A DNA stretch of 30,931 nucleotides, from positions 1 through 30,931 of IMG/VR virus record IMGVR_UViG_3300033996_000459. One strand, given 5' to 3'. Shown here in pieces: positions 14,425 through 21,358 of this stretch (the stretch's first letter is position 1; each line of letters opens with the position of its first letter). A model generated the notes under the pieces. It was not told where the DNA came from. It searched no databases and saw only the letters and a program-made list of their open reading frames with translations. The stretch comes from a virus. A program made the position numbers and the translations under genes.

Positions 14425-15749
14425 TGTTGTGTTGTGTTATCAGGTGTAACAATAGGTTGCTTTCTTGGCTTCAATCCCGCCAATGCACGTATCTCTTCAT
14501 CAGTCATTGACTCAAGTACCTTAGTTGCAAGTAGTGGAGACATAGAATTAAGCGCATCAATGGTGCGTGTGTCTTTGTCGTTCTCAGTTTGCACGATTGT
14601 TTCGTTGATAATCTCAAACTTGCTCACAACGAATTTACCCTTAGCCTTTGCAATCTTTAACAAGTCATTGAATACTTGCTCTAATTCAGCGCGTAAAGGC
14701 ATGATAACATTCTTCTCAAAGATTGTGTACGCTTGTTTGATGTCTGAACCGCTACCAAGCTTACCACTCACACGAACACCCATCAAAATTGGATCGATTG
14801 TGTGCGCTTGGCAAATCTTTGAATCAATGCTCTCAGTTGTCGCTTGGAATGCACCATCCAAATTGCTTACCGGTATCGTGTCAATCTTTGGTAAATCCTC
14901 CGCACCGCGACCGAAGAACGTCCATATCTTACCCGCACCGCCAGAACCTCGCTGACCTTGAATAGTCTTTTTTAATTCCTCTTTTTCTTCGGTTGTTTGC
15001 GGTTTTTTCGGGAATGAAATTGCGTAACTTGGAAAGATTCCGTTAACGATGTACTCCTTTTGTAAGGTTGACATTTCACCATCCAGAAAAATCCAATTCA
15101 TTGCACTTGTATAGGATGGAATCGGGTATACATCTTGCCCCGCGCTTTTATCCTCCCACACATAAAGCATTTTACGGCATTTCTTCGCGATATTCTTACG
15201 GTTGTACGGTTCGATTTTCTCAACTTCATACACACCACGCGACCAATCATCATTAATATAGTAGCAGTCTTTCTCTTTGGATGCTCGCACCTTATCTGCG
15301 CTTACGTACTCTGCACGTACGAAGTCCCCGAAATCATCGAATATAACACGGAAATAAACACGTCTGTGAAGTATCTGGTCAGTCAATACCATTGGTGCAT
15401 TCTTTTCGATGCGTAGACGTATGTTCATTGAACGTAGGTAAACGTCATCCTCTAAAGTTGCACCCGCATCTTTCACCAATTCGTAACCTCCACCAAGAAC
15501 CGCGTTTTTTTTGAAGTTAACAATACTTGAGTGCATTGGTGATGTATAGTACATCTGTGTAATGATTTGCGGGTATAGGTTGTCAGCACCAAACCAAACA
15601 TAGTTGTTGACTACGCGGGTAGTATCAACGAAAGGTAATGCCAAATTTCCGTTACCAATCTTACCGAATGGAGTCGAAAATGATTGATAGCTTTCTTTCG
15701 GTTGCGTTGGTTGTTGTGGCGCATTGTCCGTGAATTTGAATAGTTTCAT
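14421..15749 (-). CDS. Portal protein
   Basis: A 442-aa phage portal, the dodecameric ring through which DNA enters and leaves the capsid. Recognisable stretches are FGADNLYPQIITQMYYTSPMHSSIVNFKKNAVLGGGYE (residues ~53-90) and a central RVYFRVIFDDFGDFVRAEYVSADKVRA (around 128-155). Further on are YPIPSYTSAMNWI and the region QAHTIDPILMGVRVSGKLGSGSDIKQAY (around 315-342), which matches Bacteroidetes siphophage portals. It overlaps both neighbours (ATGA at each end). It sits downstream of the capsid gene, opposite to the usual portal-protease-capsid order. Confidence 0.85.
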   Translation of the reverse strand: MKLFKFTDNAPQQPTQPKESYQSFSTPFGKIGNGNLALPFVDTTRVVNNYVWFGADNLYPQIITQMYYTSPMHSSIVNFKKNAVLGGGYELVKDAGATLEDDVYLRSMNIRLRIEKNAPMVLTDQILHRRVYFRVIFDDFGDFVRAEYVSADKVRASKEKDCYYINDDWSRGVYEVEKIEPYNRKNIAKKCRKMLYVWEDKSAGQDVYPIPSYTSAMNWIFLDGEMSTLQKEYIVNGIFPSYAISFPKKPQTTEEKEELKKTIQGQRGSGGAGKIWTFFGRGAEDLPKIDTIPVSNLDGAFQATTESIDSKICQAHTIDPILMGVRVSGKLGSGSDIKQAYTIFEKNVIMPLRAELEQVFNDLLKIAKAKGKFVVSKFEIINETIVQTENDKDTRTIDALNSMSPLLATKVLESMTDEEIRALAGLKPRKQPIVTPDNTTQQ

Positions 15750-16072
15750 ATATAAATGCTATTAGTGTCCGTTTCTACTATCACAAAGAATCCCGTTGCA
15801 ATCTTCGTTAAACCTGTTTCGTCTGTTGGTTCTGGATGTTCCGCATCGAACTCGTAAACCTCGTATTTGTATTGACCTGCTTTGATGTTTGGAGTCCAAG
15901 CCATTTGAGTGAACCTCTCATTCTCGCCCGATACAATGGGAATAAAGTAAGTAACCGCCTCAGATGAAAAACTTGAAATTAACTTAAACAAATAGCCGTG
16001 AGTTTTATAGCTTGTCAATTCCAATAGTGGAAGTGCGAACGCGGATGCTATGTTTTTCTGAGTGTAAATCAT
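15746..16072 (-). CDS. 108-aa structural-module protein, unknown function
   Basis: I used the ATG at 16072; the open frame extends upstream only through the terminator hairpin. The protein is beta-rich (SYKTHGYLFKLISSFSSEAVTYFIPI, QYKYEVYEFDAE) and fits a small tail or connector component; the Ig-like strand pattern also fits a capsid decoration protein. Its stop overlaps the portal start (ATGA). It follows a terminator at 16094-16117, so its expression depends on readthrough or on a promoter near its own start. Confidence 0.6.
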   Translation of the reverse strand: MIYTQKNIASAFALPLLELTSYKTHGYLFKLISSFSSEAVTYFIPIVSGENERFTQMAWTPNIKAGQYKYEVYEFDAEHPEPTDETGLTKIATGFFVIVETDTNSIYI

Positions 16073-16084
16073 AACATATAATGT
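16070..16084 (-). promoter_or_regulatory. Recurrent start-codon context ACATTATATGTTATG
   Basis: This 15-mer ends in the ATG at 16072. Close variants end in the ATGs at 18629 (ACATTGTACGTTATG), 23277 (ACATTATAGAGTATG) and 27471 (ACATTATAAGTTATG). At 23277 and 27471 it fills the whole short gap after the previous stop codon. It may be a translation initiation context for a Bacteroidetes host that ignores Shine-Dalgarno sequences. Confidence 0.5.
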
Positions 16085-16093
16085 AGGGAAATG

Positions 16094-16117
16094 AAAAAGG
16101 GGTACTAAATGCACCCC
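16094..16117 (-). terminator. Terminator after the tail-tube-like gene
   Basis: On the minus strand GGGGTGC (16117-16111), loop ATTTA, GTACCCC (16105-16099), then TTTTT (16098-16094). The stem has one G-T pair. It lies 24 bp after the 167-aa gene and may reduce transcription into the portal gene. Confidence 0.75.
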
Positions 16118-16141
16118 TTCATCGAAACGAATCTGAACAGA

Positions 16142-16645
16142 TTACAAGGATTCGTATAATACAGGATCAATTTCGTATGCTTTTGTCAAAGACTCAGCAC
16201 GGAAAGTAATCTCATAATTTGAACCATCAGCCTTTGCAGTTCCTGAGCCACCCGTATCAGTAGCCAACTGTGAGTAAGGGAAATCCCAACAAGAACCATC
16301 GGCACACTTAACCATCACAGACAAGTCACGTTGACCTTCCGCAGCGATTTGGATGCTCTTTGATTTCGATGCCTCACGTTTGAATAGTTTCAGCATGACG
16401 TTCTGCAACCAATAAGTAGAACCGTTTTCCATGTTGATTTGAGCCTCTTCTGTGTAGTTCCCTACGTTACGTCTAAACTCAAATTTAACGTAAGCATCTG
16501 ACACAACGCGAGCCGTTACTGTGTGAGTAGTTGCATCGCGTGTCTCAGATGTGATGTTTGACATATCGTTGATTTTTACTTCCGTAATTCCTCCAACGTT
16601 ATTATCACACCCGTTTAAAATTTCGACTAATGTTGTACAAGCCAT
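16142..16645 (-). CDS. Major tail tube-like protein
   Basis: A 167-aa protein starting MACTTLVEILNGCDNNVGGI, with a Cys-x(10)-Cys N-terminus and a Gly after the second Cys that I associate with tail tube proteins of Bacteroidetes siphophages. The rest is beta-rich with a hydrophilic loop (CADGSCWDFPYSQLATDTGG) near residue 115 and ends EIDPVLYESL. It is isolated between two terminators, consistent with independent control of an abundant protein. A capsid accessory protein is the alternative. Confidence 0.58.
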   Translation of the reverse strand: MACTTLVEILNGCDNNVGGITEVKINDMSNITSETRDATTHTVTARVVSDAYVKFEFRRNVGNYTEEAQINMENGSTYWLQNVMLKLFKREASKSKSIQIAAEGQRDLSVMVKCADGSCWDFPYSQLATDTGGSGTAKADGSNYEITFRAESLTKAYEIDPVLYESL

Positions 16646-16658
16646 AATATAAAGTATT

Positions 16659-16690
16659 AAAAAAGGGAGGGAGAATTTAACCGCCCTCCC
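16659..16690 (-). terminator. Terminator after the major capsid gene
   Basis: On the minus strand GGGAGGG (16690-16684), a 12-base loop, CCCTCCC (16671-16665), then TTTTTT AAT. A perfect 7-bp GC-rich stem with a T tract, 24 bp past the capsid stop. Confidence 0.88.
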
Positions 16691-16713
16691 CTCTTGGTAA
16701 ATTAATCAGTTAA

Positions 16714-17646
16714 TTAAGGAGCATTCCAATAGAATACAATCTCTCCACCGTTAACGTGGTGGTAACCTTCTTTTTGGTTAGCACGTGTACGGATGTACGG
16801 CTCAGCAACTGTATCTGACAAGTTAACCGCTTTCAACTCCTCACCATCTTTCTCACCATCGAAAGCATAAATCAAATTATCTTTCAAAGTGAACACCATT
16901 GTGTTAGTTGGTAACGCTGCATCTTCGATAATCTTGATTCCCAAGAATGTCAAACCAAGTTGAGCAGTTACGTTGTTCACCGTATTTTGTGAAGCAGTAG
17001 CCAATTTGTAGTTACCCGCGATGTCAGAAGAAACGAACCAACGCAAATCTGCTACTTTAGCACGAACCTCAGCAGGCATTGCTTGGTAAACAGATGTCAT
17101 TGCTGCGATTACGTTTGCAGTTGTGGAAGCAACCCCTCCGTTATCAACGTCGATTACAGCAGTGTCAGCTTTCAACTTTTTCAAGTGACCATCAACCAAA
17201 GCAAGGTTTGCATCCAAAGATGTTGTGTCACCTTGCCAACGACGAAGTGAACGCTCTTCACGTGCTTTGTTAGCCAACTCTGCCCAATAGTAGTTCATAA
17301 ACGACTGAACTGTGAAGTCACCGTTTGAACCTTTTGCCATTTGCAATGCAAGGAATGATTGCTCAACATCGAACTGGCAGATTTGCGCCATGATTGAAGT
17401 TGGTGTCACATCGATGTCGATTGCATCCAATGCTTCAGTAGGTGCAGTAAAGTTACAAGTTGAAGCCTTAGTCACTTGTCCGAAAGTGACGTTAGCCAAT
17501 TTAGTTGCTGCCTTGATGCCCGGTAACACACGGAAATTGTCAACGATTTGCTCATCGATATATGAGCGGGAGTAAAACTCCTGTGGATTAGGACAAAGCA
17601 ATGCGTTTGTCTCAATCGTTAACGAGAATCTTAAGTCTCTTTGCAT
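16714..17646 (-). CDS. Major capsid protein (HK97-like fold)
   Basis: A 310-aa protein with the composition and layout of a small HK97-fold capsid protein. The N-terminal arm reaches about residue 55. It is followed by an acidic E-loop-like region, a long spine helix in the stretch QSFMNYYWAELANKAREERSLRRWQGDT (around 115-142), and a beta-rich P- and A-domain with FLGIKIIEDAALPTNTMVFT and IYAFDGEKDGEELKAV (around 230-275). It directly follows the protease/scaffold gene, 2 bp after its stop, and is closed by a strong terminator. That supports it being the major virion component. Confidence 0.78.
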   Translation of the reverse strand: MQRDLRFSLTIETNALLCPNPQEFYSRSYIDEQIVDNFRVLPGIKAATKLANVTFGQVTKASTCNFTAPTEALDAIDIDVTPTSIMAQICQFDVEQSFLALQMAKGSNGDFTVQSFMNYYWAELANKAREERSLRRWQGDTTSLDANLALVDGHLKKLKADTAVIDVDNGGVASTTANVIAAMTSVYQAMPAEVRAKVADLRWFVSSDIAGNYKLATASQNTVNNVTAQLGLTFLGIKIIEDAALPTNTMVFTLKDNLIYAFDGEKDGEELKAVNLSDTVAEPYIRTRANQKEGYHHVNGGEIVFYWNAP

Positions 17647-17648
17647 GA

Positions 17649-18629
17649 TTATTGTTTTTTAAATGATGCTGAAAATTTGGCAAGTCTTTCGTGTACTGAC
17701 AACTGAACGGGCGCTTGCTCTTCTTCCTCATCCATTGCCTCTTCTTGTTTAGCCTCTTCGATTGCTGCTTTAAGTTCTGCCAACATATTCAAGACCTCAC
17801 CCATGCGCTCCTCAATCATTGAGGCAACTTTTTCCTCCGTGATTGTTTCTGCGGGTGCTTCTTCTGTTGGCACTTCCTCAGCCATTTCAGTTTCGGTTTC
17901 CTCTGTCGTTTCCTCCGTTGTAGTTTCTTCTGTTTTTTCTTCCGATGCCATTTCTGTTTCGGTTTCTTCAACAGGAGTTTCTTCCGTTTGAGTTTCAGAC
18001 AAAGCAACCTCTACCTCGACAAGTTTCCCATCTTTAAACAGGTATTGCTTGCCTTCGCTTAGTTGCACTTCCATTGTATTTGTGTTTAATTGTTTGCTTA
18101 ATTTTAACCCGAATGAACCACCGATTGAATAGCCTATTTGCCCATTCTCCACCAACTCATCGTAATACTTACGGTCTGTTATCTGAGTAGTCAGCATCAA
18201 TGTTCCTTTTGGCACATCGATTCCGTATGTGGTTTTCGCCTTGTCAGTTTCGGGATTGTCAACTATCCACGCTTCCAAAATATAAGCGGGTACTTTCTGT
18301 GATTTGTCATGCTCAAAGTTGAATAGGCTTTCACCTTTTGCGACCAATTGCATGATTTCGGTGTGGATTAACTCAATCTGTTCGGCTGTAAATTCAACAT
18401 TGAACTCTTCACCATCTTGATTACGGTATATTTCCATTGGAATCATAGCGGGTGCAACTATGCGCATCTTAGGCTCGTCTTTAAAAACCAACTTTTTCTG
18501 CGCGTTGAATGCCATACCTTTGACAATGATAGCGGGATCGGAAGTAAACGCAATTTCATCAAGTCCCGTGAACTCTTCGCCCGTCTCCAAATCCTTTTTT
18601 ACTATCTTGTATGTCACTAAATCATCCAT
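17649..18629 (-). CDS. Prohead serine protease (XkdF-like) fused to an acidic scaffold domain
   Basis: 326 aa from the ATG at 18629; the open frame runs to 18683 but only through the divergent intergenic DNA. Residues ~20-180 match the XkdF-type protease: LFNFEHDKS with His 107, the AYILEAWIVDNPETDKAK segment, and GYSIGGSFG with the presumed Ser 168. Residues ~195-290 are extremely rich in Glu and Thr with a near-repeat ETETEMA occurring twice, ending in a coiled-coil-like, Glu-rich C-terminus. The second half is probably the internal scaffold that the protease releases during head maturation. It lies immediately ahead of the capsid gene. Confidence 0.75.
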   Translation of the reverse strand: MDDLVTYKIVKKDLETGEEFTGLDEIAFTSDPAIIVKGMAFNAQKKLVFKDEPKMRIVAPAMIPMEIYRNQDGEEFNVEFTAEQIELIHTEIMQLVAKGESLFNFEHDKSQKVPAYILEAWIVDNPETDKAKTTYGIDVPKGTLMLTTQITDRKYYDELVENGQIGYSIGGSFGLKLSKQLNTNTMEVQLSEGKQYLFKDGKLVEVEVALSETQTEETPVEETETEMASEEKTEETTTEETTEETETEMAEEVPTEEAPAETITEEKVASMIEERMGEVLNMLAELKAAIEEAKQEEAMDEEEEQAPVQLSVHERLAKFSASFKKQ

Positions 18630-18694
18630 AACGTACAATGTAACAAGCTGAAAAAGTGGATATTTTTGTTTATATTCGCACAAACGAATTAGAT

Positions 18695-19225
18695 ATGATT
18701 AAGATTAATGAAAAAGAGTACCCTACAACGATTCATGACATGACGTTGCAACAGTGGGTAGATGTGAGTGATGCCGTGCGCATTTTTGAAAAAGAGCCGT
18801 TACTTCAATTTGAAGCGGTTTTGAAAGCCATCGGTGTCCCAGACAAAGAGATTGACAATGTACCGTTATCATTCAGTACTGAGTTATTCGATGCGATGGA
18901 TTCTAATGGCGAGAATTTAGAACTTGTTGAAGAGGTGAACGGTTACAGAATTGACTTATCCCGTGTGTTTACCGTTAAGATGGGTAAGATGATTGACAAA
19001 CTGCATGACATCGGGAATCCTACCCTCGCACTGATTGCTTTCTTTTACCAAGATGAAAAGCTGACTGATGCAGAACACTTTGACAAAGCGCATATCAAAC
19101 ACAAGATTTCCAAACTAAAAGATTTGCCCGCAGTTAATTTTGTGGTTGCTGTGGCTAAAATCATGGAGTACTTAACGGATAGCGCAAGCGTTCTAATGAA
19201 AGAGGCGAAAGATGAAAAAGAATGA
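18695..19225 (+). CDS. Tail assembly chaperone-like protein (copy 1), opposite strand
   Basis: 176 aa from the ATG at 18695; the upstream in-frame ATG at 18656 lies in the divergent promoter region. MIKINEKEYP followed by LQQWVDVSDAV is the usual start of this group. The segment LLQFEAVLKAIGVPDKEIDNVPL recalls the helical core of siphophage tail chaperones, which hold the tape measure during tail assembly. A helical C-terminus follows. It overlaps the next gene by 14 bp. It is transcribed away from the protease gene, against the direction of the whole genome. Confidence 0.55.
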   Translation: MIKINEKEYPTTIHDMTLQQWVDVSDAVRIFEKEPLLQFEAVLKAIGVPDKEIDNVPLSFSTELFDAMDSNGENLELVEEVNGYRIDLSRVFTVKMGKMIDKLHDIGNPTLALIAFFYQDEKLTDAEHFDKAHIKHKISKLKDLPAVNFVVAVAKIMEYLTDSASVLMKEAKDEKE

Positions 19226-19577
19226 TTTGAGAATTGGAAATTGGGTCCTTCACGCATTAGCGTACAAGAAAATCGATGATGGTTTTTTAATCAACGTAGC
19301 ACAAGAATTTGAACCGATACCAATTACAAATGAATGGTTGGAAATATTAGGTTTTGAGTACAATAAATACTACCAAAATTTCAGAATCAAAGCGGGTGAC
19401 TATTATAACTCTATTAAGTATATCGATGGTGAATGGTGCTACAATAATGACGGTTCAGATGCGGGTTGCTACTTTGTGACAACGGTTCAGTACGTTCATG
19501 AGTTGCAGAATTTATACCATGCAATCAATAAAGAGGAATTGAAAGATGAAAGTCAACGATCTGATTCAGATAAATAA
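19212..19577 (+). CDS. Conserved Bacteroidetes phage protein of the DLRIGNW...VHELQNLYHA type, unknown function
   Basis: A 121-aa protein with the two hallmarks of a family widespread in Bacteroidetes phages and mobile elements: DLRIGNWV near the N-terminus (residues 5-12) and YVHELQNLYHAINKEEL near the C-terminus (around 93-109). ITNEWLEILGF lies between them. The function of the family is unknown to me. It overlaps the upstream gene by 14 bp and the downstream gene by 32 bp, placing it between two chaperone-like genes, an unusual location. Confidence 0.72.
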   Translation: MKKNDLRIGNWVLHALAYKKIDDGFLINVAQEFEPIPITNEWLEILGFEYNKYYQNFRIKAGDYYNSIKYIDGEWCYNNDGSDAGCYFVTTVQYVHELQNLYHAINKEELKDESQRSDSDK

Positions 19578-20238
19578 AATTAAGAAAGCAGATTTTGAAA
19601 GCGAGTTTGACAGAAATGTTGAACTCGTTTCTGTTTACTTGGACTTAGATACGGATGAAGTCGAAAATATGACCGTATCAGAATTGAATAAACACCTCCA
19701 CGACCTCAACCAAATCCTAAATAAGAACTACAAACCGAAAGACGTTGTGCCAAATAGTGTATTAACGCTTGGTGACTTCATCGACTTAGAAAGGTATCTG
19801 CAAAACCCCGACAATTTCGGTAAGGTGTGTGCAATATTACACCGTGGCAAACGTAAAAATGAGTGGGGACATTGGGAATATGAGCCAGTTAACTTTGATA
19901 TTAACGAACGGGCAAAGCGTTATGAAGATGCTGATATTGACGATGTGGTTGGTGGTGTAAATGCTTATCTTAAATTTCGTGAATCAATCCATTCTACATA
20001 CAAAACGATATTCTCTATCGACGAACCCGAACCGATTGAAACGGATGGATTAAGTGAAGCGGAAATACGTGATTTGGAAAAGGAAATTGAAAAAGAAAAG
20101 CAAGTTGCACAATATACTTGGGAAATATTTGTATATTGGCTCGCTGATAACAAGTTGACAGACGTTGAAAAGGTACTTGAATTCCCTGTAATCTACGCGC
20201 TCAACTTGGCATCAATGAAAAAAATTATAAACGAATAA
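19546..20238 (+). CDS. Tail assembly chaperone-like protein (copy 2), opposite strand
   Basis: A 230-aa protein whose N-terminal part (FDRNVELVSVYLDLDTDEVENMTVSEL) has the same helix/turn pattern as residues 30-60 of the 176-aa protein two genes upstream, suggesting that the two share a fold. A middle segment (LTLGDFIDLERYLQNPDNFGKVCAIL) is typical of tail chaperones of Bacteroidetes phages. The central section is charged and low in complexity (GLSEAEIRDLEKEIEKEKQ). The last gene of the island is only 2 bp away. Confidence 0.58.
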   Translation: MKVNDLIQINKIKKADFESEFDRNVELVSVYLDLDTDEVENMTVSELNKHLHDLNQILNKNYKPKDVVPNSVLTLGDFIDLERYLQNPDNFGKVCAILHRGKRKNEWGHWEYEPVNFDINERAKRYEDADIDDVVGGVNAYLKFRESIHSTYKTIFSIDEPEPIETDGLSEAEIRDLEKEIEKEKQVAQYTWEIFVYWLADNKLTDVEKVLEFPVIYALNLASMKKIINE

Positions 20239-20240
20239 TT

Positions 20241-20513
20241 ATGAAAAAGACAATTCTATTAGTGGCAATCGTTGCCTTAGCATCTTGCAAAAAAGAGGAA
20301 GTAAAAGAAGAACCGCAAACGCTTAATGTTGTTTGCAAGTGTGACGAAGTGCAATGGTCACGTATTGACATGAATAACGCATGGACTGTTGATTACTATA
20401 TTGAACCGTGGGAGGTTAATTGTGACAGTACGCAGTTCTACGAATACTCTTATTACTCCGAAGATTCATTAATATCAAGACACGTTGATTGCAACTATTA
20501 CCTATCTCAATGA
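20241..20513 (+). CDS. Phage-encoded lipoprotein
   Basis: A 90-aa protein with a short signal peptide (MKKTILLVAIVALASC) and a lipobox LASC, so Cys 16 would be lipidated. The residues after it are KKEEVKEE, an acidic/basic run like the lipoprotein export signals that send Bacteroidetes lipoproteins to the outer surface. Five further Cys occur in the mature part. It is the last gene of the plus-strand island and runs 12 bp into the convergent 139-aa gene. A superinfection-exclusion or receptor-masking role is a reasonable guess from phage lipoproteins in general. Confidence 0.72.
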   Translation: MKKTILLVAIVALASCKKEEVKEEPQTLNVVCKCDEVQWSRIDMNNAWTVDYYIEPWEVNCDSTQFYEYSYYSEDSLISRHVDCNYYLSQ

Positions 20514-20921
20514 GTAAGGCGCGGTTGGTAATCCATACGGGTCATCAATCCAATTAAAGAACAGATTAACTTTCGGGTTATTTAGAATTTTAGCGTAATC
20601 CAAGAACGGGTACTGTTTAAGTTGCCATTGCATGAACTCCTTAACGATTTCTGCAATGACTTCCTTGGTATCCGTTCTGCTTAACCACTGTTCTGTAATA
20701 TCGAACGCGGGCATATTAACCGTGCCATCATCAAGAAAAAAGTAATAGTACACGGCATTGATTGTAATATCAATCTTATTCAACTCCGCAGAACTTACAG
20801 CTGAAACACGAATTGAATCACGCAAAGTATAGGTATCGAACAAACCCAACTGCATGATTTGCCGTTGTAGCGTTTTCGCTAACTTATTCCGCGTCGCATA
20901 TTTTACTTTGAATGTAGCCAT
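20502..20921 (-). CDS. Tail completion/HK97 gp10-like protein
   Basis: A 139-aa protein. The basic N-terminus (RNKLAKTLQRQIMQL), then TLRDSIRVSAVSSAELNKIDITINAVYYYFFLDDGT, has the helix followed by beta-hairpin arrangement of HK97 gp10-type neck or tail completion proteins. It overlaps the 145-aa gene upstream (TGATG), and its 3' end overlaps the convergent lipoprotein gene by 12 bp. Assignment rests on this fold pattern and on location. Confidence 0.52.
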   Translation of the reverse strand: MATFKVKYATRNKLAKTLQRQIMQLGLFDTYTLRDSIRVSAVSSAELNKIDITINAVYYYFFLDDGTVNMPAFDITEQWLSRTDTKEVIAEIVKEFMQWQLKQYPFLDYAKILNNPKVNLFFNWIDDPYGLPTAPYSLR

Positions 20922-21358
20922 CAGTCTCCAAAGTTAGTGTAATTAATGCAAATCTGTGGTAATTCAAAAGTGATTTGTGCAGACCATCCACCAACGTAAT
21001 CTAAATCAAAGTTATTCAAAGCCTCAGACGATACCAAGCCGATAACGTCAATTACCGGGTGATTCGTTTGAAAGTGCAAATAGATGTCATTCATTAATAG
21101 TTGCATCTCACTAACCACATCGACGATGTTTGAACGGTCATCCGCAATACGATCTAAACAATACACCGTAAAGTTGTGTGTAATTACATTGGTGTAACTT
21201 TCGGACGTGTTAAACGCAAAGAAAATAAGCGGATAGGCTTCATTAATCGTTGCAAGGTTTGGCATCTGTTCCGTGAACTCAAAGAACACTTTAGGGTTTG
21301 CGGGATGCGATGAAAGCCACGTTTCAAGTTCGGTTTTTAGATATTTAATGCTTGTCAT
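20921..21358 (-). CDS. Tail terminator-like protein
   Basis: A 145-aa alpha/beta protein. SIKYLKTELETWLSSHP, then FTVYCLDRIADDRSNIVDVVSEMQLLMNDIYLHF (around 63-97), is the pattern of tail terminator or tail completion proteins of Bacteroidetes siphophages. Its ATG overlaps the tape-measure stop (ATGA). The position next to the gp10-like gene supports a neck or terminator role. No close family was named. Confidence 0.5.
   Translation of the reverse strand: MTSIKYLKTELETWLSSHPANPKVFFEFTEQMPNLATINEAYPLIFFAFNTSESYTNVITHNFTVYCLDRIADDRSNIVDVVSEMQLLMNDIYLHFQTNHPVIDVIGLVSSEALNNFDLDYVGGWSAQITFELPQICINYTNFGD

Noticed and set aside
14434-14955. A 173-aa plus-strand ORF
   Set aside because: It lies entirely within the portal gene in reverse. 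Its translation has no recognisable features and it has no upstream signals; a shadow frame.
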